NCBI GenBank assembly: GCA_949126835.1
Contig: OX421497.1
Coordinates: 45,762,215-45,826,214 of the forward strand
DNA from: Anisus vortex
Lineage: Eukaryota > Mollusca > Gastropoda > Planorbidae
Reading direction: 5' to 3'
DNA length: 64,000 nucleotides
Under the pieces are notes generated by a model. The model did not search any database, was not told the DNA's origin, and saw only the letters and a list, made by a program, of their open reading frames with translations. Position numbers and translations under genes: made by a program. Shown one piece after another: positions 12,195 through 24,069 of the stretch. Every line of letters begins with the position of its first letter. Within the stretch, counting starts at the first letter, position 1.

Positions 12195-14980
12195 GTCTTG
12201 ATCCAGTCTAAATGATATAATTTTAGTCAATTTGACCACCTTTTGAGATTCACACTTTGATCTTTGTCAAAGGCCGAGAAGCGGTTTATCAACATTGTTA
12301 CATATAAAATGATAATAATATTTGTATAGCGCTGCCAACAAACCTAATGTAAGCCCATTTAACATACAACTAAGAACACGGATACAATCTCTAGGTTAAG
12401 AAATATAAAACTAATTGATGATTTAAAACGTTACAAACATTTGACAATTTAAATAAATGAAGCAATAACCGAACTAACATATAAGTAAGACAGTAAGGGT
12501 CTAAAGCATAGGCTAGACCAAATTAAAGAGGTTTGGTCAGTTCTTATTACAGTAGGTTAATTTACATATGTTTCGTTTGCGTTTGAATTATGCGTCGGAT
12601 CATTGAAATGATTAATGTCTGTCTGTATGATGCAACTTGTTGAAACGGAAGAAAAAGAAACGTTTAGACCGACTGCGAAAAAATAATAAATGATTGTGTC
12701 CCTTCTTTATCGATTATTCCCCTTTATCGCTTTATATAACTCGAACGCCACAACTTTATAATATGTTAAAAAAAAACAAGGCCAAAAAAAAAAAAAGCCT
12801 AATGAAAAAGCTTGTTTGTAAAATAGTTACATTGATGTTATGTGTAGGCTAGACCAAATCTGTACACTGTACTACAGTAAGTCTTTATGTGTTTACGTCG
12901 TGTTCAATGTATTTTTTTTTCAAACATGGAACTTGACTTTTTTTGTCAATTAGCCTGCAATGCCTGCAATCAATCTCCCCCCCCCCCCCCTTTCACCGTG
13001 CCAAGCATAACATTTTGAAAAATATAATATCTGGAATAAGTTTATTATCAGAAATTATCATTATGCAGTTTCATGGCCGTGTCTGTGTTTATTGCACGCT
13101 TGGCCCCGTAATGGCGATCTAATATGCAAAACACATAAAAAAGAAATCATGAAAACAATAAGCAGTACGATTGTTAAACAACACAATAGGTCAAATTTAC
13201 ATTGTTTAGCACGTTTATGGCTAAATAAAATAAAAATATAATAAATGGCTTTAAAATTTTAAGCCAAACAAATATATTACTTTCGTAACCAATAAGCATT
13301 TGAAAGTACGTCCACCGTAAAAAAAAAATAATTTTTAGAACATTTTGAATAAAATGAGATTAAATTGTTTAAAAAAATCATCTTATATTTTATTGTATTT
13401 TTGGGACATTTTTATGACTAGAGTCTAATCCATATATGCTGAACCAAGTATCTAGCAAAATATTTAGGCAATGTGCATCCAACTCGAGCTCAACCTCCTG
13501 CAAGCACACGAAGAGAATGTATTCACCCAAGCAGAGTTTATTCTTGTACGGAAGCGACTTCAAAAGTATGTTGATGCTTCTTCGGAAGGAGGTAGCCATC
13601 ATTTCACGTTCCTTTTGAACTTTTGAATTTATTTTTTCTAGTACAAATTTAGTGATTCCTTTCAAGCAATGCTAATCATGCTTTGAATTTTCGTAACTAT
13701 TTAGAGTCAGCCTTGTCACCTGCGAAAGAAACGTCTGCAAGTTGAACCTAATTTTAAGAATTATGTGCGATCCACTATAAGTCATGTACTATTAACAAAT
13801 ATTGGCATTTTATCTATCGAACACGACCTCGTCAATAGGATTGATTTTAATAAATGGATTAATAGATTCGCTAGTCAAAAGACTCTTAAAGTTTATCTGT
13901 ATAGTCTTATAAGTTAAGTCTATCTAATGATTATTTGCTTGTAATATAAGTTATAGGTTAACATTGTTTTTGACAAATAACATTATTGCTTTCCAAATTG
14001 CTTACATTATTATTTTGGTGCGAACAATCAACGGGAGCTCCAACCTCCAGGCAATAAATACTATTGCTGTACTACTGGTCATAGTCACTGAACTTTTAAG
14101 TATGGTTCAGTAGATTTTAATCAGTTTGCGTTCCTAGGTCTGATAAAGTATTTTCCATAGTTTGACGACTCCGATTGCATTTTAAAGTTGGCAGAAAACA
14201 CATTTGCACCTTCAATTTAAAATCGTGTCTTATCAAAGTTTATCTTTGTAACAAGCTACAACTCATGGTGACCAATCTTACATATAGGCCTATGTCAAAC
14301 TAAAAAATTACCCTACAAGTATGGCCAAACAGAAATCACTATCTTCAAAAAAAAGTCTTATAAGCTGCTTTAGTTTTAAACTATCTATAAAAAAAAGGCT
14401 TCAATACAATGCAGTGTAAGGTAAAAAGTAAGCCCCGTAACGGATCGTTACGTCCGGTAACAGCTGGTGGTATAAAACCTTGACCCCCTTTTTGTTAGAG
14501 TGATGTAACAATAACATAGACACATTTGTCGTTTGTCTCTGTTGCTTAGTTGGCCCACTTAGTTGCGTCAAAATAGTGACAAAGAGTCAGAAGAATCGCC
14601 CAACAAGCAAAAATAAGAACTTTAAGAACATTCATACAGACTAGGCTAATTTATCTATCTAATATGTCGTTCCTTCTAAACATTAATGCATTGCGTTTAG
14701 TAAATTGTATTTTGGAGAGTGTGTGTTTTAATATTTTTAATAAAGGCACATAAAGACCAGGACAGTTTCTTTCATTAATCAAGAACTAGAGAGGCAAAGA
14801 ATGAGGGTCAAAATGTCGACAATACTATTTTGAAAACCAACAACTAGATCTAATTAAACATCTTTAACAACAATGCTATCCGTAAAGATCCTTTCTATGT
14901 ATTTTCATTAAGCCTTTGCTACACACATGGTAAGATAAAATATGGAAACGAAGTTAATAAAAGGCACATAATAAGGCTTA
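12195..14980. other. Intergenic or intron DNA, no gene recognised
   Basis: AT-rich DNA with a poly-C tract near 12977-12990. A 91-codon open frame on the minus strand (13665-13390) has no recognised motif and no clear splice partners, so I do not call it a gene. If the distal PAH first exon is used, this is intron. Confidence 0.5.
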
Positions 14981-14984
14981 TACA

Positions 14985-15305
14985 TGAAAATTATAATATC
15001 GCAAAACAACAGGAAATTGGAAAGTATGAAGACCTGCTGGCCACAGCCAAGAAAAGAAAACTGGAATGGTATGGCTACGTCACTAGAACCAACGCGCTTG
15101 CAAAGACCATCCTGCAGGGTACCACCAGAGGAGGCAGAAAGAGAGGAAGACCAAAGAAACGTTAGGAATATAATATCAGGGAATGGACAGGTACAAAACT
15201 GTGCGAGGCAATGAGAAAGGCTGAGAGACGGGAGGAATGGAGGAGGCTGGTTTACAATTCATCTGTGGCGCCCCAACGGTCCAACAGACTACGGAATATG
15301 TAGGA
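14985..15305 (+). pseudogene. LINE reverse transcriptase C-terminal fragment
   Basis: Reads as the end of a non-LTR retrotransposon ORF2: YEDLLATAKKRKLEWYGYVT, then GRKRGRPKK and EEWRRLVYNSS. An in-frame stop follows PKKR, and the rest of the reverse transcriptase is absent. A second copy of the same family is at 57815-58260. It is a dead fragment in a probable intron. Confidence 0.75.
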
Positions 15306-15892
15306 TGTAGAATAGGAAACAATTTAATGGCGTAGTGATATTATAATGTTGTCAATAGTTATAAAAGAAAATAAAAATGTTTGTTTTATTGTATAAAGAA
15401 AGAAGCGCAGGAAGTAAATATTATTTAACAAATTTGTTGTTTATAAGTCGTTTTCTTATGCATTAGATATTTGAAAGTTTACCCTTTGCGACCACACAGA
15501 AATAAAGAAAGCGCAGTGTTTCCTATGCCTTCATGTCTATGTGATACGCTTCAGTTTGATAGGATGACGGGAAGTGGTTCACCTAGCCTTATATATGTCA
15601 CGTCGGTCGCCAGAACAGAATATAGGCCTATATAGATTTATATTCTTTGATCGCCAGACAGTTTTGCGAAGTTAATATCAAGGATTTAAAAGTACAAATA
15701 AATCGGAGAATCAGAAAAACAAAAGAAAAGATTTAAAATGTGGAATTGATTAAAAAAATCACACGGAACAATTCTTAAATAAGTTTTTACTTAGACTAAC
15801 GTAACGTGGTGATTGTAAAAAATGGAAGGAGGGATTGGGGCAAAAAACAAACTCTAAAAGCGGCCTTCAAAAGATTTTTAAAAATCTTTTTT

Positions 15893-15985
15893 TATACATT
15901 ACAGACGCCCCTTCTATAAAGAAAATGATTGCATCCTACGCTCATCGGTGGCCCGAGTCTAGTCTTGCATTTTCATTAAAGAAGA
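15893..15985 (-). mobile_element. LINE 3'-end fragment (FFP..WNG family)
   Basis: Short minus-strand fragment of the family seen at 30338-30590, recognised by ACAGACGCCCCTTCTATAAA and GAGTCTAGTCTTGCATTTTC on the plus strand. Confidence 0.55.
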
Positions 15986-16149
15986 GTGTGTCGTGTTACA
16001 TAATTTTAGCTCTCACTATTTTCAAATTTTCATTGCTTAAATTATTTTTACAATTTTACTGTTTACCTTTTTTTATCAAGCTGGTAAAACTAGAATAATT
16101 TATTGTGGTGTCTCTTGTTTGTTTATTTACATTAAGTTTGTGTTATTCA

Positions 16150-16280
16150 AAAGGTGATATATTTTTGGCACTGGCCCCACAACCTCCTAGTATGCCGTGG
16201 CCACATAAACTGGTGAACGCTGCTTCACCGGTCATATGGATCAATTCGGTCCGTCGGGATACTTTATACTTTACTTTTTA
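16150..16280 (+). mobile_element. SINE family 1, 3' part only
   Basis: Holds the distal half of the SINE (TATGCCGTGGCCACATAAAC, then GGTCATATGGATCAATTCGG) without the tRNA-like head. Confidence 0.65.
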
Positions 16281-16703
16281 TATAATTAATCAATAATATA
16301 AAGGTATAGAGTAAAATACACAATGTATATTTTCTAAATAAATGTAATCGTTGAAGTGATATATTTCAGAATAACATTCTATTTGAATCTACCTGAAATG
16401 TGTAATCAGGAAAACCCATTACAAGTTCAGGCACAAACTATGGAAATTAAAATGTAATCCTTAAAGAAATAGATTAGCTGAAACTTAAATGTTGAATCTA
16501 AGACAAAATACACAATTAGAACAACTAGAATTATTAAACGTTTAACTTATAATCAACAAAAGGACTTAAAAAAAGAAAATGAATGAAATAAAGAAAATAA
16601 ATTGTTGGTTAGTGTTTCTTAAACTGTTCACTTGCAGTACCCTTTGATAAGACGTTTGTGGCATGTAGCCCGGCCGAACATCTCATAGAAACACACAACA
16701 AAG

Positions 16704-17332
16704 ATTGATGTTGTTTTAACGAGATTGATGTTGTTTTAACGAGATTGATGTATAAACGAGATTGATGTGTTTCAACGAGATTGATGTTGTTTTAACGCTA
16801 TGGGTGTTTTTTTTAACGAGATTGATGTTGTTTTAACGAGATTGATGTTGTTTTAACGGGATTGGTGTTGTTTTAACGAGATTGTGGTGTTTTAACGAGA
16901 TTGATGTTGTTTTAACGAGATTGGTGTTGTTTTAACTAGGTTGATGTTGTTTTAACGAGATTGATGTTTTAACGAGATTGATGTTGTTTTAACGCTATGG
17001 GTGTTTTTTTAACGAGATTGATGTTGTTTTAACGAGATTGATGTTGTTTTTACGAGATTGATGTTGTTTTAACGAGATTGATGTTGTTTTAACGGGATTG
17101 ATGTTGTTTTAACGAGATTGGTGTTGTTTTAACGAGATTGATGTTGTTTTAACGAGATTGATGTTGTTTTAACGAGATTGATGTTGTTTTAAAGAGATTG
17201 ATGTTGTTTTAACGAGATTGATGTTGTTTTAACGAGATTGATGTTGTTTTAACGAGATTGATGTTGTTTTAACGAGATTGATGTTGTTTTAACGAGATTG
17301 ATGTTGTTTTAACGAGATTATGTTGTTTTAAC
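16704..17332. repeat. Minisatellite, 20-bp unit
   Basis: About 630 bp of tandem AACGAGATTGATGTTGTTTT units. Many right-hand units are identical, which suggests recent expansion or homogenisation. A variant segment with TAACGCTATGGGTG appears twice, about 200 bp apart, so part of the array was duplicated as a block. Read in frame, units often contain TTTTAA or TGA, so it is not coding. Confidence 0.95.
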
Positions 17333-19435
17333 GCTTCAATTATCTATTAGTTTCTACCTATGACTAAGGTTACCAATGCCCACCAATAGTATATTTGCGC
17401 CCCCCCCCCCCTTCTAACAGATCCGCCCCAAATGGTTAGGCATATAGGTCCTAGCACTTATCCTGGGGACCTCTCGTGTAGATTAAAACTCAAGGTTACA
17501 GATGAAAACAGAAAGACTGGCCTGTCTTCCTGTTGTTTTTTTTACTTTTTTAAAAACATATTTTTATTAGTTATATGGCTTTTTTTTTAACTTTTTATTT
17601 GTGTTGTTTTAATTATTTATTGTTGTTTTAAATTAGTTTTGTCCCAAACGAGAAAGAAAAAAAAAAGAAAATTAGGCCAAGATTCATTCAAGGGCCTAAT
17701 CAAGGGTACATCCAGACTTTTGCGCTTTAACCTCTCTCCCCCTCCTCCCCCCGGACACTTCACAAACAGAAAAAACACCAACACACTTTGTTTTAATTTA
17801 GTTGCCAAATGTGGTTTAAACTTTAAGTTTTTGCTTGTCTACAACTCTACCTATGGACATAGTACAAACGATGAGGCATTCCTCAAGAAAAAATAAAACA
17901 TTTTAAAATTTTCTTCAAAACATACGTTTTGGAAGGGTAGAAAGTAAAATCTCCCCCCCCCCCTCCCCCCAAGAAAAAAAATGAAAAAAAATGTGGGGAA
18001 AATAAAAATAATTACGAGCGACTGACATAAAATTTAGAAAAAAAAATTGCTTTGTTGCAAGATGGCGGTTATCTTGTCTGTCTTTGTCCTTAACCCTATT
18101 TAGGCTGTCACGATTTAACCTTGTCTTTTAGTTTAAAAAAAAAGGTTTATTACGCAAAATTAGCATATCTTAATACAGCAGACAAAGATTTACTTGTTTT
18201 TGTTTTTTTGTTTTTTTTTAGATTCTGTTTTTGAAAACAAAGAAAAATATTCAAACAAATCACAATATGTTCTAGATCTAAAGATAGCTTTGAAGTTTTG
18301 AGATAATATGTTTGTGTCTGTGTCTATGTCTGTGTGTCTATTGTCTATGTTTCTATTGTAATGAATCTAGTGAATCTAGAAATAGACCAACTTTATATCT
18401 TGTTATAAAAGCAAGTATTTTATAACGTTGACGGCTGTAGACAAAAATGTTTTGTCAAATGTTGCATTGTCAGATCTCGCGAGTATCAAAGATTAAGACA
18501 AATAATGTACAAATAATGTACTTGCAAGGCCTGCAGCTGATCAGATCGAAATGATTACAGATTTATTATATCGAAATTATTTGGAGTTAATTAAGTAGAA
18601 CTTACTTCAACACAAATTGGCTAAAATTTGTCTAGTTCAGTGATGGATATGGCATATGTTAACTATTAAAACAGACAGTGATGAAACTGTTCAAAACTCA
18701 GTCAAGCAACTATTTCTCATTCTATCGCCTATTAACAATAGCTCATTTACACAGTTAAAGCAAACACATATTTACATCATACATCGGAATGTCCCGAAAT
18801 ATAGATGTAGGCCCGTAGGCATATATTGTATTCGTTACTTCGTACCAGTCCAATTTTTACCTACCGTTTCGCTTTCATTTAAACTCATGCTCACCAGGGC
18901 GGAACGACCTGATCTGTGGTCAGTACCTACACACTTGAATCTCAACCAAACCTTTGCACACAGGTGGTCAGTTCTCATGTGACAGCATAAGGAGAAACAT
19001 TAGTGTATATATCAACAGTGCTTAGGACGTTTTGACGGTTTGGAGACCTCCGGGTTATACCCCTCCCCCCCTTTCACCCACCCTCTCTGTCTACGACCGT
19101 TTTTTAAGTACCTATGGTTGAGAGACTGTGAATGAGGGGGGGGAGTTAGGGGTTAAAGGATTTATGGTAAGTGTCAATGCCTGGTCACTAATGATTAATG
19201 ACACATTGACGGATTATATTTTCTAGGGCAAGCACAACTAACTGAAGTCAGGACCTCCCATCTCCTCCCCCAGGGCAAGGATTTCAGTCAAAAAAAGGTA
19301 TCATTATAGTTCTTTTTATGTGCATTATCTAAATAGTATCTAAACATATTGGTGAACTCAAATCTATAAGGAAAAATGTAACCTCGGCCAAAATGTCAAT
19401 TTAAGAAGTATTTCAAATATTTCTTATGTTATACG
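17333..19435. other. AT-rich DNA with homopolymer tracts, no gene recognised
   Basis: Holds poly-C tracts near 17400 and 17951 and many A/T runs. A 108-codon frame at 18656-18982 shows no family motif and is treated as chance. Confidence 0.5.
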
Positions 19436-19525
19436 TTACAGACGCACTTTCTATAAAGATGATTGTTGCGTCTTACGTTTATCCTTGGTTTCAGTCTAGT
19501 CTTGCATTTTGATTATTGTTTTTAT
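19436..19525 (-). mobile_element. LINE 3'-end fragment (FFP..WNG family)
   Basis: Minus-strand tail fragment (CAGACGCACTTTCTATAAAG, then TCAGTCTAGTCTTGCATTTT), facing the plus-strand copy at 19605-19815 about 80 bp away. Confidence 0.6.
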
Positions 19526-19604
19526 AATGTTAAGTTTTTTTTTCCCAGTTTGCCATGTCTTTTAGCGTCAATGCTGAAATAAACACAGGGACACAAAAAA
19601 AAAA

Positions 19605-19815
19605 CGTTCCTTATCTCTTATGCGAGAACAAATGCATACTTTTTCTTCCCGAGTGGCATTCGGGCATGGAATGGGTTGCCTGAACAGGACAATTAGAAAC
19701 TTAACATAATTTAAAACATTGATAAAAATGCAAGACTAGACTCAAACCACGGATGTGGGTAGGACGCAATAATCTTCTTTATAGAAGGAGCGCCTGTAAT
19801 GTATAAGATAAGATA
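19605..19815 (+). mobile_element. LINE 3'-end fragment (FFP..WNG family)
   Basis: Encodes the end of a non-LTR retrotransposon protein (SRVAFGHGMGCL, then FKTLIKMQD) and continues into the tail CGCAATAATCTTCTTTATAG...GCGCCTGTAATGTATAAGATAAGATA. The short AAGATA repeats at the end look like a LINE tail. SINE family 2 ends in the same tail. Confidence 0.75.
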
Positions 19816-20631
19816 ATTAGACTAGCCTACACAAAAAAAGCAAAGAAAAACACACAAAATAAAATTTAAAAAAAAATCAGCCAAATGACGATTGCCACAA
19901 AAGACACTGGAAAGTGCAGACAAGAATAAAATAAATTGGCTCGGAAATGTCAAGATAGTCAAATATGAGTTTGAAACATATAGCGTCCAAGCAGATTAGG
20001 AAGATGCAAAGAAAACAAGGGCAAGCAGTAACACGAGACCATACTGGACAATATTATACCAGCCCCATTAGGTAAGATTGGTTCTACTTTAGTACAATAC
20101 CTTGGACTCCATAGATAATAGACACACACACATACATATTTAAAACACTTTTTAATTCGTTCTTGGAAAACAAGATAACCAATCTAAGTCATTTGCCTTA
20201 TTAGTCTAGTTATTATAAAAAACTCTTAATAAAAAACAAGTTAAATGAATATTTTCAAACGCAATATTCTGAATTATTTTTCTTCTAATTAAGAGATAGA
20301 TATATAAACCTATGAAAAAGTATTTTTTAAGTCGATGCGCCGCATCTTTTAAATTTGGTCCCACTTTCATTAAATTATACTTAGGCTATAGACTATAGAC
20401 TTATAGGCAGTTATATGCCTAGGCCTACTGTCTGATTAGGCCCTACGCCCAACGCACACCATTTAAACGTGGAATCATATTATAATAGGTTACAGGCCTA
20501 AGCATATTACCTATATACTACTATATAGTCTACACATTTCAAATAAAGAATAATGCTTCAAGTCTAGTCTTGGTTACACGACAAATACAATAGGCCTACT
20601 AAAAATTTATCATCAATAAAACATTTCTCAC

Positions 20632-20673
20632 CTTTTTATCCATTTGCGTTGCTTGAGTTAAACCTGCATCCAT
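20632..20673 (-). CDS. PAH: Alternative distal first coding exon of PAH
   Basis: A 42-bp open segment begins with ATG at 20673 and ends in AAG followed by a consensus donor, gtgaga. It encodes MDAGLTQATQMDKK and stops in phase 0, the phase needed to join the second PAH exon (7445-7317, starting LGNVHSDP). The proximal exon at 9944-9849 also ends in phase 0, so the two are interchangeable. A TATA box and two CCAAT boxes lie upstream. No transcript data are available, so it could be the main start, an alternative start, or belong to an unseen gene. Confidence 0.5.
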
Positions 20674-20784
20674 CTTCAATATTTATATGTTAACAAGCAA
20701 CTCCTAAATAAATGTTAACAAACAAGACCCACAACAGATGTTGGTCAGATAACTTCGAACAAAATGTTTACGTTCAGATCGGAG

Positions 20785-21020
20785 ACAAAAATAAGTGAAC
20801 TTTCCCAGATTTTTTTATACTCTTAACCGCTACTGCTAAATCTGGTCAACAGTCTTGTATAAAAAATGTATTAAAAAAAATCACTATGCGACAGATTTTT
20901 TGTTTTAAAAAAAACGGTTTGCTTCCTCGACCTTAACCGAGATAATAAAAAGGAAACGTGGAAATCTGATTGGTTAGAAGAAACACACCTCCAGCCTCAC
21001 GAACTGTGATTGGTTAAAAG
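20785..21020 (-). promoter_or_regulatory. Candidate distal PAH promoter: TATA box and two CCAAT boxes
   Basis: Read on the minus strand, TATAAAA lies at 20819-20813, about 140 bp before the ATG at 20673. Two CCAAT boxes (AACCAATCA) lie at 20973-20969 and 21013-21009, exactly 40 bp apart, inside an imperfect tandem duplication of about 40 bp. Spacing and orientation suit a TATA/CCAAT core promoter for the distal first exon. Confidence 0.45.
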
Positions 21021-21526
21021 AAACATACACACCTCCAGCCTCACCTACTTTTTGTGTTTTTGTTCATTAGCGGCCCCATGTACACGTCCAGTAAATTCTG
21101 AGTCTGATATTGTAGACTACAAAGAGTAAATATAGACACAATGTATACACGTTGTATGTTGGGCTTTAAGTGCTGGTGAATTTATAATGAATTCAGCTGT
21201 TTCTTGCGTAGCCTAGGCCTTTATATATATGCAATGTCCGTTTTATGTTGTTTTGCTGTATAAAAGTAGGCCTTACAGAAAAACTTACTGGGGAAAAGTG
21301 GGGCTGGGAAAGAAAAGGGGGCTCATAATAGAAACTAGAAACGATCATTGAGTAGATACGGCGAGAGCAGATTCATTCTTGGTATAGTACTTAGTGCAGT
21401 GACGTGACATTGGAGAGGTAGGATCTACATTCCCCTCCCCCAAACTCATCCCAGAGAGTCCTAACTTTTTATCCAAATCCAACTTTTTTTTTAGGGGGAT
21501 AAGTTCTAAAGACAGTTAGTCTATAG

Positions 21527-21801
21527 CAGGGGTCGGCAACCTACGACACGCATGTTAGATTTGGCACGCAGAGTAATTATAATTGGCACAAAAAGGCAAT
21601 TTAAGTATCTTCTTTAAGAAATTGACTGCTCGAGCATGACTTTTCAGGTTATTGGCCATATGAATCAGAGATTCTATTAGGGTGGGCCTACAGAAGATCT
21701 ATTATTAACCCTTACAGTCCCGGGGGTGTATATAGCGGAACTGAAGGCAGCATAGATAGAAGTAGGTCGGTACGGGAAGGGTTAAAAGATTGCGACCCCT
21801 G
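21527..21801. mobile_element. hAT MITE (CAGGGGTCGGCAA ends)
   Basis: The left end is CAGGGGTCGGCAACCT and the right end is GATTGCGACCCCTG. Flanks GTCTATAG and CTCTAGAG match at 6 of 8 bases, as expected for an old 8-bp duplication. Relatives are at 28590-28780 and inside 32420-33616. Confidence 0.7.
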
Positions 21802-21861
21802 CTCTAGAGTCTAGACTAAAACATTTCAAATCTTTTTTAAATAACCTTTGCAAGCTTGGCG

Positions 21862-22107
21862 TACCGAAGGCCCCGGGTTCGAATCCTCGTACAGGCTAGG
21901 ATTTATTCCCGGGTCTGGAGGCTGTCTCTGCGTCTACCCAGCTCGGATGGGTACCTGACCTTACTTTTTAAATGGGGGTAAAGTAAAGGCGACTGTGCTT
22001 AGTACTGGCCATACAATCCCATAGTATGCCATGGCCACATAAACTGGTGAACGCTGCTTCACCGGCCCTATGGATCAATTTGGTTTGACTGGGTACTTTA
22101 CTTACTG
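21862..22107 (+). mobile_element. tRNA-derived SINE, family 1
   Basis: Has the B-box region CGGGTTCGAATCC and the complete 3' body (GATGGGTACCTGACC to GGGTACTTTACTTA). The start of the tRNA-like head is lost. Confidence 0.75.
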
Positions 22108-22120
22108 AAAGAGTTTGAAT

Positions 22121-22530
22121 CGTCAAATGGTTCGACGTAGTGTTTGAATAAATAGTTCAGTTTGAAATGGTTCGACGTAGTGTTTGAATAAATAGTTCAG
22201 TTTGAAATGGTTCGACGTAGTGTTTGAATAAATAGTTCAGTTTGAAATGGTTCGACGTAGTTTTTGAATAAATAGTTCAGTTTCAAATGGTTCGACGTAG
22301 TGTTTGAATAAATAGTTCAGTTTTGAATCGACGTAGTGTTTGAATAAAAAGTTCAGTTTCAAATGGTTCGACGTAGTGTTTGAATAAAAAGTTCAGTTTC
22401 AAATGGTTCGACGTAGTGTTTGAATAAAAAGTTCAGTTTCAAATGGTTCGACGTAGTGTTTGAATAAATAGTTCAGTTTCAAATGGTTCGACGTAGTGTT
22501 TAAATAAATAGTGCAGTTTGAAATGGTTAA
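22121..22530. repeat. Minisatellite, 40-bp unit
   Basis: About ten tandem copies of a 40-bp unit, TTTGAAATGGTTCGACGTAG followed by TGTTTGAATAAATAGTTCAG. Sub-variants with TTTCAAATGG and AATAAAAAGTTCAG are clustered, so neighbours were copied from each other. One unit has a short deletion near 22325. It lies upstream of the distal PAH first exon. Confidence 0.95.
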
Positions 22531-23127
22531 ATGTTGTCTCATATTTTGAAAATTACATTACATACAAATCTCTATTGTTTTGTTTCGGAAATTACTATTT
22601 TATTGTAATGCATAATGTCTACGCATGTGTCGGTTGTTTACCTTTCAAACTCCGAACAAATGCATTGTCCTAACTGTATAATATTATTTTCTGAAACGAG
22701 TGTATAATCATTCAACTAACCTTTGTTTAAATAACACTGTGATCGTTCACATGCTTGTCTTAAGTTGAAGTAAAACAAAAAGCATACGCTATTGTGATTA
22801 AATGCATACCATGAGTTAGTCCAATGAACATAATTCGGGCTACCTTTAAAAGACCTTTAATTTTCACTCTATATCACAAAAGTTATATCTGTCTATGTTT
22901 TCTGAAAGGTCTTTACTTGTTAATTAAAAGTGATTTAACTAAAAAAATTGTGGTAGGTTTACACTTTTTTAGATGTCATGATTCCTTAGCAATTAGTGTT
23001 TCATCTCATTTATAAATGTAGGCCTATCCATTTTTTTAGATGAAATATACATATCTATACTATACTATAAATATAAACATGATCAATTAATTGTCACACA
23101 TTTTGTATACATAAAAATTTGTCTTGT
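22531..23127. other. Intergenic, nothing recognised
   Basis: AT-rich. A 63-codon frame at 22824-23015 has no family features. I see no gene, RNA or clear repeat. Confidence 0.5.
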
Positions 23128-23248
23128 CCTGTGTTAGTTCACCGGACTGTCAACTGACACGTCGCGGGTTCTATCCTTGGCGCCAATCTATCCTTGCCGC
23201 CATGCAGGAGTTTTGGACCTAGTGGATGTAATAATCTTCTACCTAGAA
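23128..23248 (+). mobile_element. tRNA-derived SINE, family 2, cut by a hAT end
   Basis: Head GTTAGTTCACCGGACTGTCA and B-box GCGGGTTCTATCC. The body is CATGCAGGAGTTTTGGACCT and the tail TAATAATCTTCTACC. The tail is interrupted at 23249 by CAGTGG, the end of a hAT element. Confidence 0.65.
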
Positions 23249-24060
23249 CAGTGGTTTCCAACCTTTTTAATGCCGCAACCCTTTAATACAGCTTCTCACG
23301 ATGTGGCGACCCCCAACTATATTTGTCTTCGTTGCTACCTTACAACTGTATTTTAGCTACTGTTATGAATTGTAATGTATATATCGGATATGCACACTGT
23401 ATTTTCATTGTTACAAATTGAACATCACTAAAGCATTGTGATTATTTAAAACAAATACTTTTGTGAAATATTTATTTTTAATTACAATACAAACGTCAAT
23501 GCTAAGGTTGAGGTGCGTCTTTATCATAAGATCAGAAATTCTCGGGATAGTCTTTGCAAGAGCACAGCGAAGATAATCTTCCACAGCAAGTCTACTTGTG
23601 TATTTGGAAAAACCTGTTTCACAAAGATATTTTGTTGAAAATGAAAGAATAAGGTGCAACAAAGTCTCAGTCAAAATAGTTTATTTCTGCCAAAACTTGA
23701 TCCAGAATGTTCTAATTGGCATTGTAGATAAATCAGTTTTTGATGTATCGTTATTAATAAGTTCAAGGAACTCCTCTTGTGTTGTCTCAGGAACATCTTC
23801 AACTTTGACTGAGTATGGACTTTGGGAAGCAGAAATGGGGTGTAAAATAAAAGAGAAAAATAACGATGAAATTTCTTCTGCATGCATCGGATCTTTTCAC
23901 AGAAATTAAGGCAAGTTACATTTGGTCCTTGCAATTTAACTCATTCAGGATGGCAAAGATTTCAACCAAGTATGTTTATACGCAGTTCACTTTTATCGCC
24001 GAAAAGTGCCCAGAACTGCAGTTCTGTTTTCTGATTAAAAATAAGTTTTAAGTTCACCAC
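23249..24060 (-). pseudogene. Broken hAT transposase (ZBED5/SCAND3-like)
   Basis: Starts with the hAT-type end CAGTGGTTTCCAACCTTTTT. On the minus strand two frames carry typical C-terminal pieces: QEEFLELINN and PIRTFWIKFWQK (around 23850-23680), then FSTKYLCETGFSKYTSRLAV and LAKTIPRISDLM (around 23640-23510). The latter is the dimerisation region seen in ZBED5/FAM200-type proteins. The frames are shifted against each other, the N-terminal half is absent and no right-hand terminal repeat is visible before the LINE fragment at 24070, so the element is dead. Confidence 0.75.
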
Positions 24061-24069
24061 GAAGATCTT

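Noticed and set aside
13390..13665. 91-codon minus-strand frame
   Set aside because: No recognised motif, no clear splice partners, and AT-rich surroundings; probably chance.
18656..18982. 108-codon plus-strand frame
   Set aside because: No family motif and low-complexity AT-rich context.
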